Of a DNA stretch of 64,000 bases, positions 1 to 9,036 are shown piece by piece. Source of the DNA: an uncultured Chlorobiaceae bacterium. Lineage in GTDB: Bacteria > Bacteroidota > Chlorobiia > Chlorobiales > Chlorobiaceae. Location: the NCBI GenBank assembly GCA_903882665.1, contig CAIRXW010000038.1:47686-111685 (forward strand), written 5' to 3'. How positions within the stretch are numbered: position 1 is the stretch's first letter; each line of letters begins with the position of its first letter. The notes beneath the pieces were generated by a model. The model saw only the letters and a program-made list of their open reading frames with translations. It was not told the origin of the DNA and made no database searches. Both the position numbers and the translations under genes were made by a program.

Positions 1-476
1 CCCTCCGCTTTATCAACTCCTCCCAATTGGCCGAGCTTCTGGGAAGCTGCGGACTTCTCTCCGGAGGCATTGACCTTGCCCTCCTTGGCGAGTCGATGCA
101 CTTCAGGCCGGTCAAAGGAATGCTCATGGGCTTTATGGACATGGTTTTTGAGCAGGATGGCCGCTACTACCTGCTCGACTGGAAATCAAACCATCTGGGC
201 AACAGCCTTGACGATTACGGGGAGGATGGCATGAGGCAGGCCATGCAAAAAAACCTCTACCCGCTGCAATACCTGCTCTATAGTGTGGCGCTCAATCGCT
301 ACCTTTCGTTGCGGATCAAGAACTACCGGTACAGCAGCCATTTTGGTGGAGTGATCTATGTTTTTTTGCGCGGAGTGAGCATGGAGCATGGTGAAGAGCG
401 AGGCTTTTTCCGTGACGTGCCCCCCCAAGGGTTGATTGATGCGTTGACCAATCTGTTGATAGAGGAGAGAGGATAA
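1..476 (+). CDS. recB: Exodeoxyribonuclease V beta subunit RecB, C-terminal nuclease part (5' truncated by window)
   Basis: Frame is open from the window start; FRPVKGMLMGFMDMVFEQDGRYYLLDWKSNHLG matches the RecB-family nuclease motif (GxxDxVF..YxxxDWKSN). Followed 3 bp later by recD. Confidence 0.9.
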   Translation, partial: LRFINSSQLAELLGSCGLLSGGIDLALLGESMHFRPVKGMLMGFMDMVFEQDGRYYLLDWKSNHLGNSLDDYGEDGMRQAMQKNLYPLQYLLYSVALNRYLSLRIKNYRYSSHFGGVIYVFLRGVSMEHGEERGFFRDVPPQGLIDALTNLLIEERG

Positions 477-479
477 AAT

Positions 480-2201
480 ATGGGCATAGAGTATCAGGAG
501 CGGGCCATCGACCGCCATTTTGCGGCATTTATCTGCCGTGCTGCTGCCGGTGAGGTGAGCGATCTTTTTCGTCTTCTGGTCTCCCTTGGAAGCAGCGCTG
601 TCGGGAAGGGGAGCAGTTGTTTTAACCTTGCCGATCTTGAGGGAGAGAGCATCGTGGTTGGAAAGCGGGAGTTTCTTCTGCCCCGGTTTGAAGGGCTGGT
701 AAAGCTTTTGAAGGACAGTCCGGCCGTCGGTTTGCCGGGCGGGCCGCCTTGCCCTCTCGTGCTTGACGGCTCCGGTCATCTCTACCTCTACCGTTACTGG
801 CAGTATGAGCAGGAGCTTGCAAGGAGAATTCTGCAAAAGGCGGGAGCTGCCTCTCCCAATCTTGATGAATATCTCCTGCTTGACGGCCTTGCACGACTTT
901 TTCCGGGGAGAGGGGAGCTTGACCGTCAAAAAGAGGCGGCTGTTGTTGCCCTGCACCGGCAGTTCTGCGTTATTTCAGGTGCGCCCGGCACTGGCAAAAC
1001 TTCGACGGTTGTCCGTATTCTTGTCTTGCTGCTTGAGCAGGATGGAGAGCGCAGGCAGCGGATTGCCATGGCCGCGCCTACGGGAAAGGCGGCTGCCCGG
1101 CTGAAACGATCCATACACGATATGAAGAACTCCCTCGATTGTTCTGATGAAGTCAAAGCGGCTATTCCTGATGATGTTGTCACCATTCACCGCCTGCTTG
1201 GCACTCTGGCAGGGTCGGCCCGTTTTCGCCATTCGCTCAAAAACCCTCTTCCATTTGATACGGTTATCATTGACGAGGCCTCAATGGTTGCACTGCCGAT
1301 GATGAGCGCCCTCGTCACTGCTCTCAGGCCCGACGCCCGACTTGTTCTTCTTGGTGACCGCGATCAGCTCGCTTCGGTTGAGCCGGGTTCGGTACTTGGA
1401 GATATTTGCCGTGCCGGATCAGAAACGCGGGCTTCACCACTGAGCGGTTCGCTGGTCATGCTTGAAAAAAATTATCGCTTTCAGGCAGGAAGCGGTATTG
1501 CTGAAATCAGCCGCGCCGTTAACGCCGGGCAGGAGAGTGAGGCGCTGGAGCTTTTGAAAAGCTGTGCGGGCGGCATCTCCTGGCAGAGGTCGCCAGCCCG
1601 TGAAGAGTTGCAGAGCTCTTTGGCAAAAAAAGTGGTAGAGGGATATCGGGGCTATCTTGAGGGCACTTCACCTCTGGATGCGCTGGAGCAGTTTGACCGT
1701 TTCAGGCTGCTTTGCGCCCTCCGTGAGGGCCCTTATGGGGTGGGAGGCCTCAACCATACCGTCGAGAGCATTCTTGACCGTGAAGGGCTGATAGGCCCGA
1801 AAGGGAGCTTTTACCGTGGCCGTCCCCTCATGATTACGGTCAACAACCATCCAATGCAGCTTTTTAATGGCGATACCGGCATACTGTTCCCCGATTCGGA
1901 AAATGGCGGGGAGCTCAGGGCATTTTTTCCCGCTCCCGATGGGGGCGCCCGAAGCATTGCGCCGGAACGCTTGCCGCAGCATGAAACAGCTTATGCCATA
2001 ACCATCCATAAAAGCCAGGGCTCGGAGTTTGGGCGGGTACTGATGATTTTGCCTCCGGTTGATGGAGAGCTGATGACAAGGGAGCTGCTCTATACCGGCA
2101 TCACAAGGGCGAAAGAGAGCGTAGAGATTTGGGCGAATGAGGAGGTTTTTTGTGCAGCAGTCAGGAAAAAAACAAAAAGAAGCTCCGGGTTTAATTTTTA
2201 A
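480..2201 (+). CDS. recD: Exodeoxyribonuclease V alpha subunit RecD
   Basis: Walker A GAPGTGKTST, DEASMV, LLGDRDQLASVEPGSVLGD and C-terminal [12 protein letters not shown] / LLYTGITRAKE helicase motifs; adjacent to recB. Confidence 0.93.
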   Translation: MGIEYQERAIDRHFAAFICRAAAGEVSDLFRLLVSLGSSAVGKGSSCFNLADLEGESIVVGKREFLLPRFEGLVKLLKDSPAVGLPGGPPCPLVLDGSGHLYLYRYWQYEQELARRILQKAGAASPNLDEYLLLDGLARLFPGRGELDRQKEAAVVALHRQFCVISGAPGTGKTSTVVRILVLLLEQDGERRQRIAMAAPTGKAAARLKRSIHDMKNSLDCSDEVKAAIPDDVVTIHRLLGTLAGSARFRHSLKNPLPFDTVIIDEASMVALPMMSALVTALRPDARLVLLGDRDQLASVEPGSVLGDICRAGSETRASPLSGSLVMLEKNYRFQAGSGIAEISRAVNAGQESEALELLKSCAGGISWQRSPAREELQSSLAKKVVEGYRGYLEGTSPLDALEQFDRFRLLCALREGPYGVGGLNHTVESILDREGLIGPKGSFYRGRPLMITVNNHPMQLFNGDTGILFPDSENGGELRAFFPAPDGGARSIAPERLPQHETAYAITIHKSQGSEFGRVLMILPPVDGELMTRELLYTGITRAKESVEIWANEEVFCAAVRKKTKRSSGFNF

Positions 2202-2353
2202 TACTTTTTGTGCGCAGGAAATAAGGGAAATGATCGTCATAAGTTACAGAGGCCGGAAGTGACCGGAAATAAGGCGGTGGAGCAGGCCTCTTACTTATAA
2301 CAGTTTTGAAAAGTTTTGATCACTGAACAATATCGTAAAACAGGAGAATCGCA

Positions 2354-2848
2354 ATGAAAAAACAGATCTGGCTGGCGGCAGGAATTGCAGGCATGCTTCT
2401 CGGAAGCCCTGCTGCAAACGCAGAAGTAAATGTCCGTATCGGTGGGGGTGATAGGCCGCCCTCTTTTGTTCTTCACAGTCGTCCGAATTTTATCAATATC
2501 CCCAATCTTGGCTTTTCCGTTTCGGTAGGAGGTACTCAGGATGTTATCAGCTTTGGCGATCGTTACTATGTCAACCATAATGGCCGGTGGTATGTAGCTT
2601 CAAATTTCCGCGGACCGTGGATTCTTGTCCATGAGGGGAGACTTCCGAGGCAGATTGGACGTCATCGCTGGGAAGAGATAAGGAATTATCGTGATGTCGA
2701 GTATCGTCGCCACGAAGGAAGGGGTAACCGCGACAACAACAACAACTTCCACAACAATAACCAGAACAATTCTGACGGCAGAGGCCAAAATGACGGCAGG
2801 GGCCAGAATGATGGCAGAGGTCAAAATGATGGCGGCAGAAGAAACTGA
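2354..2848 (+). CDS. Secreted hypothetical protein with aromatic RYYV..GRWYVA..RGPWILV core and RGQNDG repeats
   Basis: N-terminal signal peptide MKKQIWLAAGIAGMLLGSPAANA; C-terminal tandem GRGQND units; paralog of the minus-strand ORF at 3333-3992. Confidence 0.75.
   Translation: MKKQIWLAAGIAGMLLGSPAANAEVNVRIGGGDRPPSFVLHSRPNFINIPNLGFSVSVGGTQDVISFGDRYYVNHNGRWYVASNFRGPWILVHEGRLPRQIGRHRWEEIRNYRDVEYRRHEGRGNRDNNNNFHNNNQNNSDGRGQNDGRGQNDGRGQNDGGRRN
2775..2830 (+). repeat. 18-bp tandem repeat (about 3 copies) encoding DGRGQN
   Basis: gacggcagaggccaaaat / gacggcaggggccagaat / gatggcagaggtcaaaat. Confidence 0.8.
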
Positions 2849-2868
2849 ATTCGGTTATAGCTCTTAAA

Positions 2869-2910
2869 CAAAAAGAGGGAACTGTCGTTGTTGTCAGTTC
2901 CCTCTTTTTG
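2869..2910 (+). terminator. Rho-independent terminator
   Basis: Perfect stem AAAAAGAGGGAACTG / CAGTTCCCTCTTTTT with 10-nt loop just after the 2354-2848 CDS. Confidence 0.85.
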
Positions 2911-2955
2911 TTATCAATTATTTCGTCATCGTGACAATGGTCGCAAATTTACTTT

Positions 2956-3225
2956 TCAGTATCTTCTGTCATGGCGATGCTCGTGACGACGCTCGAAGTC
3001 ATGCCGACGACGTCTCTCTTCCTCACGCCACCGTCTTCTTCTTTCCTCGCGATCATAAAAGTCCCTGCGATACTCGCCTCTGTCATGCCGATGTTCATAA
3101 CGGCGATACCCTTCGTCATGCCGATGCCTGAAACCATCACCGTAATGCGCCTGAGCGGTAAACTGTGGCATACAAAGAAGCATTCCGGCAATTCCGGTAA
3201 TCAACCAGATCTTTTTTTTCATCAT
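2956..3225 (-). CDS. Small secreted Arg/His-rich hypothetical protein
   Basis: Signal peptide MMKKKIWLITGIAGMLLCMPQFTAQA resembles the leaders of the two neighbours; highly charged R/H/E tail. Confidence 0.6.
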   Translation of the reverse strand: MMKKKIWLITGIAGMLLCMPQFTAQAHYGDGFRHRHDEGYRRYEHRHDRGEYRRDFYDREERRRRWREEERRRRHDFERRHEHRHDRRY

Positions 3226-3332
3226 TCATCTCCTTTTAATGTTGTTTATGCTTGACCAGAATTTAGTATATAAGGCGATAAAGCATTTATTTATTAAACG
3301 GTAAGCGGCGAATTCCTTACGGTCATCCCGCT

Positions 3333-3992
3333 CTATCTTCCGCCCCTGCCATCACCGTCATGTTGTCCTCTACCGCCATCTCTGCCACCGTCTCTACCGC
3401 CGTCTCTGCCACCGTCTCTACCGCCGTCTCTGCCGCCGTCTCTACCGCCGTCTCTACCGCCATCCCTGCCACCGTCTCTGCCACCGTCTCTGCCGCCATC
3501 TCTGCCGCCGTCTCTGCCGCCGTCTCTGCCGCCGTCTCTGCCGCCATCCCTGTAGTGGCGATCATAGCGTCGGTTCATATCGTCCCAGTATCTGCGGTCA
3601 TGACGGCGGTACTCATCATCACGGTACCTCCATACATCACCACGATGCCTTCTTATTTTGTAAGGAAGGTCGTAATCCATGATCAGTATCCAGTCACCAC
3701 GATAGTCACCGGAGACGTACCAGCTTCCATCACGATGCAGGTAATAGCGGTCGCCGTAGTAGATGATGTCATAGGGTCCGCCTACAGATACGGAGAAACC
3801 CCGATCTCTGAGATAGATAAAGTCCGGACGCCTGTCGACAATAAAAGCTGGTATATGCCGCCCTCTCTCACCAATACCGATACGTACGTCACCGACACGT
3901 AAACCGACTTCGGCTTGGCTAACGGTTGGTGGATTAGCGCAAAACATTCCCGCAATCCCTGCAACAAGCCAGATCTGTTTTTTCATAGTCAT
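3333..3992 (-). CDS. Secreted hypothetical protein with long GGRD repeat tail
   Basis: Signal peptide MTMKKQIWLVAGIAGMFCANPPTVSQA; core paralogous to the 2354-2848 protein; C-terminal (GGRD)n. Confidence 0.75.
   Translation of the reverse strand: MTMKKQIWLVAGIAGMFCANPPTVSQAEVGLRVGDVRIGIGERGRHIPAFIVDRRPDFIYLRDRGFSVSVGGPYDIIYYGDRYYLHRDGSWYVSGDYRGDWILIMDYDLPYKIRRHRGDVWRYRDDEYRRHDRRYWDDMNRRYDRHYRDGGRDGGRDGGRDGGRDGGRDGGRDGGRDGGRDGGRDGGRDGGRDGGRDGGRDGGRDGGRGQHDGDGRGGR
3372..3551 (-). repeat. 12-bp tandem repeat (about 15 units) encoding GGRD
   Basis: Repeated gccgccgtctct units (+ strand) with gcc/acc, gtc/atc and tct/cct variation only. Confidence 0.9.
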
Positions 3993-4493
3993 TCTCCCGT
4001 TAACATTTTGTTTAATTGTGACAACACCGCAAACACTCTCTGTTATATTGAAAAGCTATATTTTTTTTGCCGAGCGATCAATGAAAAACTGCTGATAAGC
4101 CTTTATTGCCATTTTTTTTACATTCGCATTTACAGTATCAAAACGATTTATAATTCTGATCGTCATAAAAAAGATCAGATGAAAAAAACCGGAACAGGTC
4201 ACAAGAGAGCAATAGCAAACAATCAAAGACGTTAGCAAAACAACCTAATCAAATTTAACGTAATTAAGTTCAACTTTTCCGGACTTTTTTTTCAATGAAT
4301 CAGATTATTTCGCAGATCGAAGAAGAGCCCTGTCACGCCCTGGGTGGCGGAATCGTTTTAAAGAGCATAAGGGATTTATATATTTAACGTTATTTCATCT
4401 ATACGGTTAACTCTCTTATCGAAAGCAACGGGATGATCCCCCGTGAAAGCATTTTCAGCAAACTGACTGACCGCCAGATTTACAGGAGCATCA

Positions 4494-6377
4494 ATGAATG
4501 AATTTCTGAACAACATTATTACAAAATCCGACGGTAAAACACTCGAATTCAAGCGAGACAGCGCCTCACCCACACTGTTGATGAAAACGCTGGTGGCGTT
4601 TGCCAACACTGCAGGCGGCAGGCTGATTATCGGAGTGGGTGACGACCGCCAAATTGTCGGCCTGAAAGCTCCACTCGACGAAGAGGAGAGGCTTCGCAGT
4701 CTGATTGCCGACTCCATTGCTCCCCATCTTTTTTCCAATATAGAACTCATTACCATCAACGAAACAACACTTCTTGTGGTGGAGGTGTTTGTCAGCGCAC
4801 TGCGTCCGCACTGGTTGAAAGCTGAAGGTCATGAACAGGGCGTTTATGTCCGTATTGGCTGCTCTAATGTGCAGGCAGACAGGGCACTGATCGCTGAACT
4901 TGGCCGCTCGGCAGAGGGGATCTCTTTTGACGAAATGCCTATGGCGGAACTGAGTAAAGATGATCTTGACTTGGTCGCTGTCCAGAAATTTTTTGCCAGC
5001 GACTGGCGATTGGACGAACAGGCGCTTGTTACCATCAAACTTCTCACCTCTTACCAGAGAAGGCTGGTGCCTACCAGGGGCGCCATACTGCTGTTTGGAA
5101 AAGAGCGTGCACTCCATTTTTCAGACTGCTGGGTGCAATGCGGACGATTTACAGGAACAGACAAAGCTCTCCTTTTTGACCATAGTGACATTCACGACCA
5201 CTTGCCCCAGGCGGTTGACGGTATCATGCAGTTTTTCCGTAAACACACAAGGCAAGAGGCAGCCATACCGCTCCCCATTCTGAGGGAAGTTGCCATCAAT
5301 GCACTGATGCATGCCGACTATTCCCAGCGTGGAGCCCCGATTCGTATCGCATTTTTTGATGACAGGATTGAAATTGAAAATCCAGGAACCCTTTTGGCTG
5401 GCATGACCCTAGAGAGCATGAAACAAGGCTCATCGAGAATCCGTAATCATGTCATTGCCAGAGTCTTCCGCGAACTCAAACTCACTGAACGATGGGGCTG
5501 TGGCATAAGCTTTATTTTCAGTGAAGCAGAGGCTCTTGGATTGCCCGAACCGCAGATTATGGAGATTGGTATACGGATACGGGTCACCGTACATTTAGCA
5601 GCGGCGACCACTGTTTTTGGTGGTCAGGCACAAGAGAAACAAGAGAACCTGCGCGAGGCACAAGAATATAAAGATAGCGAGGCACAAGATAAAAGGCACA
5701 AGAGTTGTGCCAGTGAAGCACAAGGTGGCGAGGAGTTAAAAGAGCTGAAAAAGGTACAAGTAAGAGGGGAAGTGGACATTCATATTCTTGCAGCATGTTC
5801 TGTCGAGCCGCTTTCATCAACGGAGATTGCCCATACGCTCGGGCACAAGCAGTTGAGTGGCAATATCCGCAAAGCTCTCCCTCGTCTCAGGGATTCAGGT
5901 CTTCTTGCCTATACTATTCCTGAAAGTCATAACAGTCGCCTGCAGAAATACCGGATAACCGAAAGTGGAAGGGCCGCTCTTTTAACTTGTACCTCCATCA
6001 CCGACACAGAAAAGGAACGGTCGTTAGCACAAGTCAGAGATTCAGGTAAAGCACAAGATGAGCATAGTGTCGGGGCACAAGTGCCGCTATTATTTGAGGC
6101 ACAAGACGAGTTCGGCGAAGTGGCACAAGTTCACCTGCTGATTCTTTCAACTTGTTCCACCTCACCACTCTCATCAGCGGAAATTGCCAATGCTCTCGGG
6201 CACAAGCAATTGAGCGGAAACCTCCGTAAAGCCATTCCGCAACTCCGAATAGCCGGATTGCTTCAATACACTATTCCTGAAAAACCCAACAGCAGGCTAC
6301 AGAGATACCGTCTCACAGCAAAAGGCAGGGCATTGTTGAGTGCAAAACGGTTTTCAGCTTTAATGGTTACTGAGTAA
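4494..6377 (+). CDS. AlbA_2/Schlafen-type ATP-binding protein (RecG-like regulator) with two C-terminal winged-helix repeats
   Basis: N-term ESDG..LEFKRDSAS..AFANTAGGRLIIGVGD (AlbA_2), HATPase-like REVAINALMHADYSQRGAPIRIAFFDDRIEIENPG; two copies of PLSS(T/A)EIA..LGHKQLSGN(I/L)RKA(L/I)P.LR..GLL.YTIPE..NSRLQ(K/R)YR.T..GRA. Confidence 0.85.
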   Translation: MNEFLNNIITKSDGKTLEFKRDSASPTLLMKTLVAFANTAGGRLIIGVGDDRQIVGLKAPLDEEERLRSLIADSIAPHLFSNIELITINETTLLVVEVFVSALRPHWLKAEGHEQGVYVRIGCSNVQADRALIAELGRSAEGISFDEMPMAELSKDDLDLVAVQKFFASDWRLDEQALVTIKLLTSYQRRLVPTRGAILLFGKERALHFSDCWVQCGRFTGTDKALLFDHSDIHDHLPQAVDGIMQFFRKHTRQEAAIPLPILREVAINALMHADYSQRGAPIRIAFFDDRIEIENPGTLLAGMTLESMKQGSSRIRNHVIARVFRELKLTERWGCGISFIFSEAEALGLPEPQIMEIGIRIRVTVHLAAATTVFGGQAQEKQENLREAQEYKDSEAQDKRHKSCASEAQGGEELKELKKVQVRGEVDIHILAACSVEPLSSTEIAHTLGHKQLSGNIRKALPRLRDSGLLAYTIPESHNSRLQKYRITESGRAALLTCTSITDTEKERSLAQVRDSGKAQDEHSVGAQVPLLFEAQDEFGEVAQVHLLILSTCSTSPLSSAEIANALGHKQLSGNLRKAIPQLRIAGLLQYTIPEKPNSRLQRYRLTAKGRALLSAKRFSALMVTE

Positions 6378-6483
6378 TATTTGTGGATTTTTGGGGTGCC
6401 GTGGAACGATTATGATTATTTCTATATTTCATGTATATATTTAGTGTGGCTTTTTCGCGGCTTTATATATAAAAAATGTACCC

Positions 6484-8604
6484 ATGAACCATTCCTGTAA
6501 CAGGCTGGATATTGGTCATAAGGAACTCAGGCATAAGGAGGATTCGCTCATAAACAGCGAACCGTGTCAGAGGTCCCTCATTAATTTCATGCGGAATGGT
6601 TATGCCTACTGTCAGGTTATTTTCGAAGAGGGATGCCCTTTAGATTTTATTTATAAAGAGGTTAATGCCTGTTACGAAAATTTTATATGCCTGAAAAATA
6701 TTGCCGGGCGAAAAGCCTCAGAGATTTTTCCTGGAGCAGTGAAGTCATATAGGGAGTTTATTGAGAAGCAGGTGTGGGTAGCTGAGACGGGGATTTCTGA
6801 TCGATTTGAAATCTATATGGACTCACTGAAGTTATGGTTGGACATTTCTGTCTGCAGTCCCAAAAAGGGGTATTTCGTTTCGATGATCGATAACATAACT
6901 GAACGCAAGCAGGCTGAGGAGGCTTTGCGTGAAAGCGAATCGCGATTCAGGAAACTGTTTCAGGAGCATTCCGCCATCATGATGGTTATTGAGCCTGATA
7001 CTGGCCGAATAGTGGATGCCAATTTTGCAGCGGCCGGTTTTTATGGCTGGTCGGTTAAAGAACTCCGCAGGATGTATGTACAGGAAATTAATACACTCCC
7101 TTCTGAAGAGGTGAAAAAGGAGATGGAAAAGAGCTGTTCATTGGTGCAAAATTACTTTTTATTCCGTCACCGCAGGGCCGACGGTTCAATTCGTGATGTG
7201 GATGTTTTCAGCAACAAGGTCAATATTGCCGGGAAGCCTCTTCTCTATTCAGTTATCCATGACGTCACCGAGCGCATGCGTTACGAATTTTTAGTGACTT
7301 TCAGGCTCCGTATTCTTCAGTTGGCCGAAACCTCTTCGGTGCAAGTGTTGCTCCAAACGGCACTTGATGAGGCGCAACGGCTGACACAAAGCACCATCGG
7401 GTTTGTCTTTTTTCTTTCGAAAGACCAGATGTCACTTTCTCTGCAGGCTTGCTCACCAAACTCCCAGTGCAGTATGGATGGAAAGGGAGAAGAGACTCTA
7501 CTGGACAATGCTGGATTATGGGCTGATGCCGTACGTGAACGCAGAACAGTCATTGAGAACGACTGTTCTGTACTCTCGAACAGCAAAGATATACCTGAAT
7601 GCTATCTTCAGGTGAAACGAGAACTTGTTGTTCCCATTATTCGTGATGACAGGGTTGTGGCAATTATGGGTATCGGAAACAAACCAGGAGAATATGACGA
7701 GAGCGATGTTGACTGGGCAGATATTCTTGTCAACCTGACATGGGACATTGTTGCAAAAATAATTGCCGAGGAAGAGCGGGAAAAACTGCACATTCAGCTT
7801 CATCATTCACAGAAAATGGATATGGTTTGCCAGCTTGCTGCAGGCCTTGCGCATGAAATCAACAATCCCCTGAACTTTATTGCCATTAATTTTGCAAACA
7901 TTCAGGAGGCTGTTTCTGATTTAAAAATAATGGTTAAGGAGTATCAAGCCGTCACCAAAAAACTTGAGGCAGGGGCATTCTCCCCGCTCGACCTCCAAAA
8001 ACTGCATCAAAAAGAAGCTGAACTCGCTCTTGATACGCTGGTCAATGATATTCCGGTTATTCTTGCTGAATCACGACGTGGTTTTGATCGGACAACATCC
8101 ATTATCAACAGAATTCGAAACCTCTCTCACCAGGAGACCGTTGATAAAAAGGTTGCTTTCGATATCAACAAGGGAATCATCGATATTCTCGCTCTTACGC
8201 GTCATGAATACCGTTTGTGTGCCAACATCAAAACCGCTCTCGGGAAGGTGCCGCTTTTTCATTGCAACCCGGAGCAGATCAAACAGGTGCTTTTTAACCT
8301 GATTATCAACAGTGTCCACGCTATCCAGTCACAACGGCGGAGATCAAACGGTATAATCACTATAAATACCTGGTTCGACAGCGCCAATATCTCTTGCTCC
8401 ATCACCGATGACGGGCCTGGCATACCCGATGCAATCCTGAAAAACATTTTCAACCCCTTTTTTACTACTAAAAGCCCTGGCAAAGGCACGGGACTTGGAC
8501 TGAGTATTACCTGGGATATTATTGTTGCCAAGCATAACGGCACGATTTCCGTTGAGACCCCTGCCGAAGGCGGAACTGTTTTTACTTTTTCTTTTCCGAG
8601 GTAA
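6484..8604 (+). CDS. PAS/GAF sensor histidine kinase
   Basis: PAS segments, GAF-like region, H-box LAAGLAHEINNPLNFI, N-box NLIINSVHAI, G-boxes DDGPGIPD / GKGTGLGLSI. Confidence 0.9.
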   Translation: MNHSCNRLDIGHKELRHKEDSLINSEPCQRSLINFMRNGYAYCQVIFEEGCPLDFIYKEVNACYENFICLKNIAGRKASEIFPGAVKSYREFIEKQVWVAETGISDRFEIYMDSLKLWLDISVCSPKKGYFVSMIDNITERKQAEEALRESESRFRKLFQEHSAIMMVIEPDTGRIVDANFAAAGFYGWSVKELRRMYVQEINTLPSEEVKKEMEKSCSLVQNYFLFRHRRADGSIRDVDVFSNKVNIAGKPLLYSVIHDVTERMRYEFLVTFRLRILQLAETSSVQVLLQTALDEAQRLTQSTIGFVFFLSKDQMSLSLQACSPNSQCSMDGKGEETLLDNAGLWADAVRERRTVIENDCSVLSNSKDIPECYLQVKRELVVPIIRDDRVVAIMGIGNKPGEYDESDVDWADILVNLTWDIVAKIIAEEEREKLHIQLHHSQKMDMVCQLAAGLAHEINNPLNFIAINFANIQEAVSDLKIMVKEYQAVTKKLEAGAFSPLDLQKLHQKEAELALDTLVNDIPVILAESRRGFDRTTSIINRIRNLSHQETVDKKVAFDINKGIIDILALTRHEYRLCANIKTALGKVPLFHCNPEQIKQVLFNLIINSVHAIQSQRRRSNGIITINTWFDSANISCSITDDGPGIPDAILKNIFNPFFTTKSPGKGTGLGLSITWDIIVAKHNGTISVETPAEGGTVFTFSFPR

Positions 8605-8727
8605 ATACTCTTAAAACAGGTGAAAAATATTTAAATATAGAGCCTCTTACAGCTTCGAATCAAGCCAAAGAATAGTAAATTCCATGGTTATGAAGATTTC
8701 CCCATAATTTTAAAGCCACACACCGCC

Positions 8728-9036
8728 ATGGGAACCACAACCACAAAAGTTGATCTGGTCAATGTTATTGCCCACAGGACCGGTCTGACAAAAATTGAAA
8801 CGGAATCTGTGGTTAACTCTCTGTTTGAAAGCATCATTGATTCACTGAAAGCCGGAAAGCGAATTGAAATCAGGGGGTTCGGCTCGTTCAACATCCGCCA
8901 CAAAAATCTTCGCCAGGCAAGAAACCCGAGAACGGGGGAGAAAGTGACGGTTGAACCAAAAAATGTACCGTCATTTAAAATCTCGAAAGAGTTCAAGACG
9001 GCGGTTAGTGAAAGCCTTAAATCTGATGGCCAGTAG
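8728..9036 (+). CDS. HU/IHF-family DNA-binding protein
   Basis: [47 protein letters not shown] is diagnostic of the bacterial HU/IHF family. Confidence 0.92.
   Translation: MGTTTTKVDLVNVIAHRTGLTKIETESVVNSLFESIIDSLKAGKRIEIRGFGSFNIRHKNLRQARNPRTGEKVTVEPKNVPSFKISKEFKTAVSESLKSDGQ

Noticed and set aside
186-956. 256-aa minus-strand ORF opposite recB/recD
   Set aside because: Antisense to strongly supported genes; no recognisable domain.
3372-3551. Possible CRISPR-like array
   Set aside because: Contiguous 12-bp coding tandem units with no spacers; inside a secreted-protein CDS.
3360-3902. 180-aa plus-strand ORF rich in AVSAAVSTAV
   Set aside because: It is the antisense of the GGRD repeat gene; low-complexity artefact. 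The minus-strand ORF has a signal peptide and a recognisable paralog.
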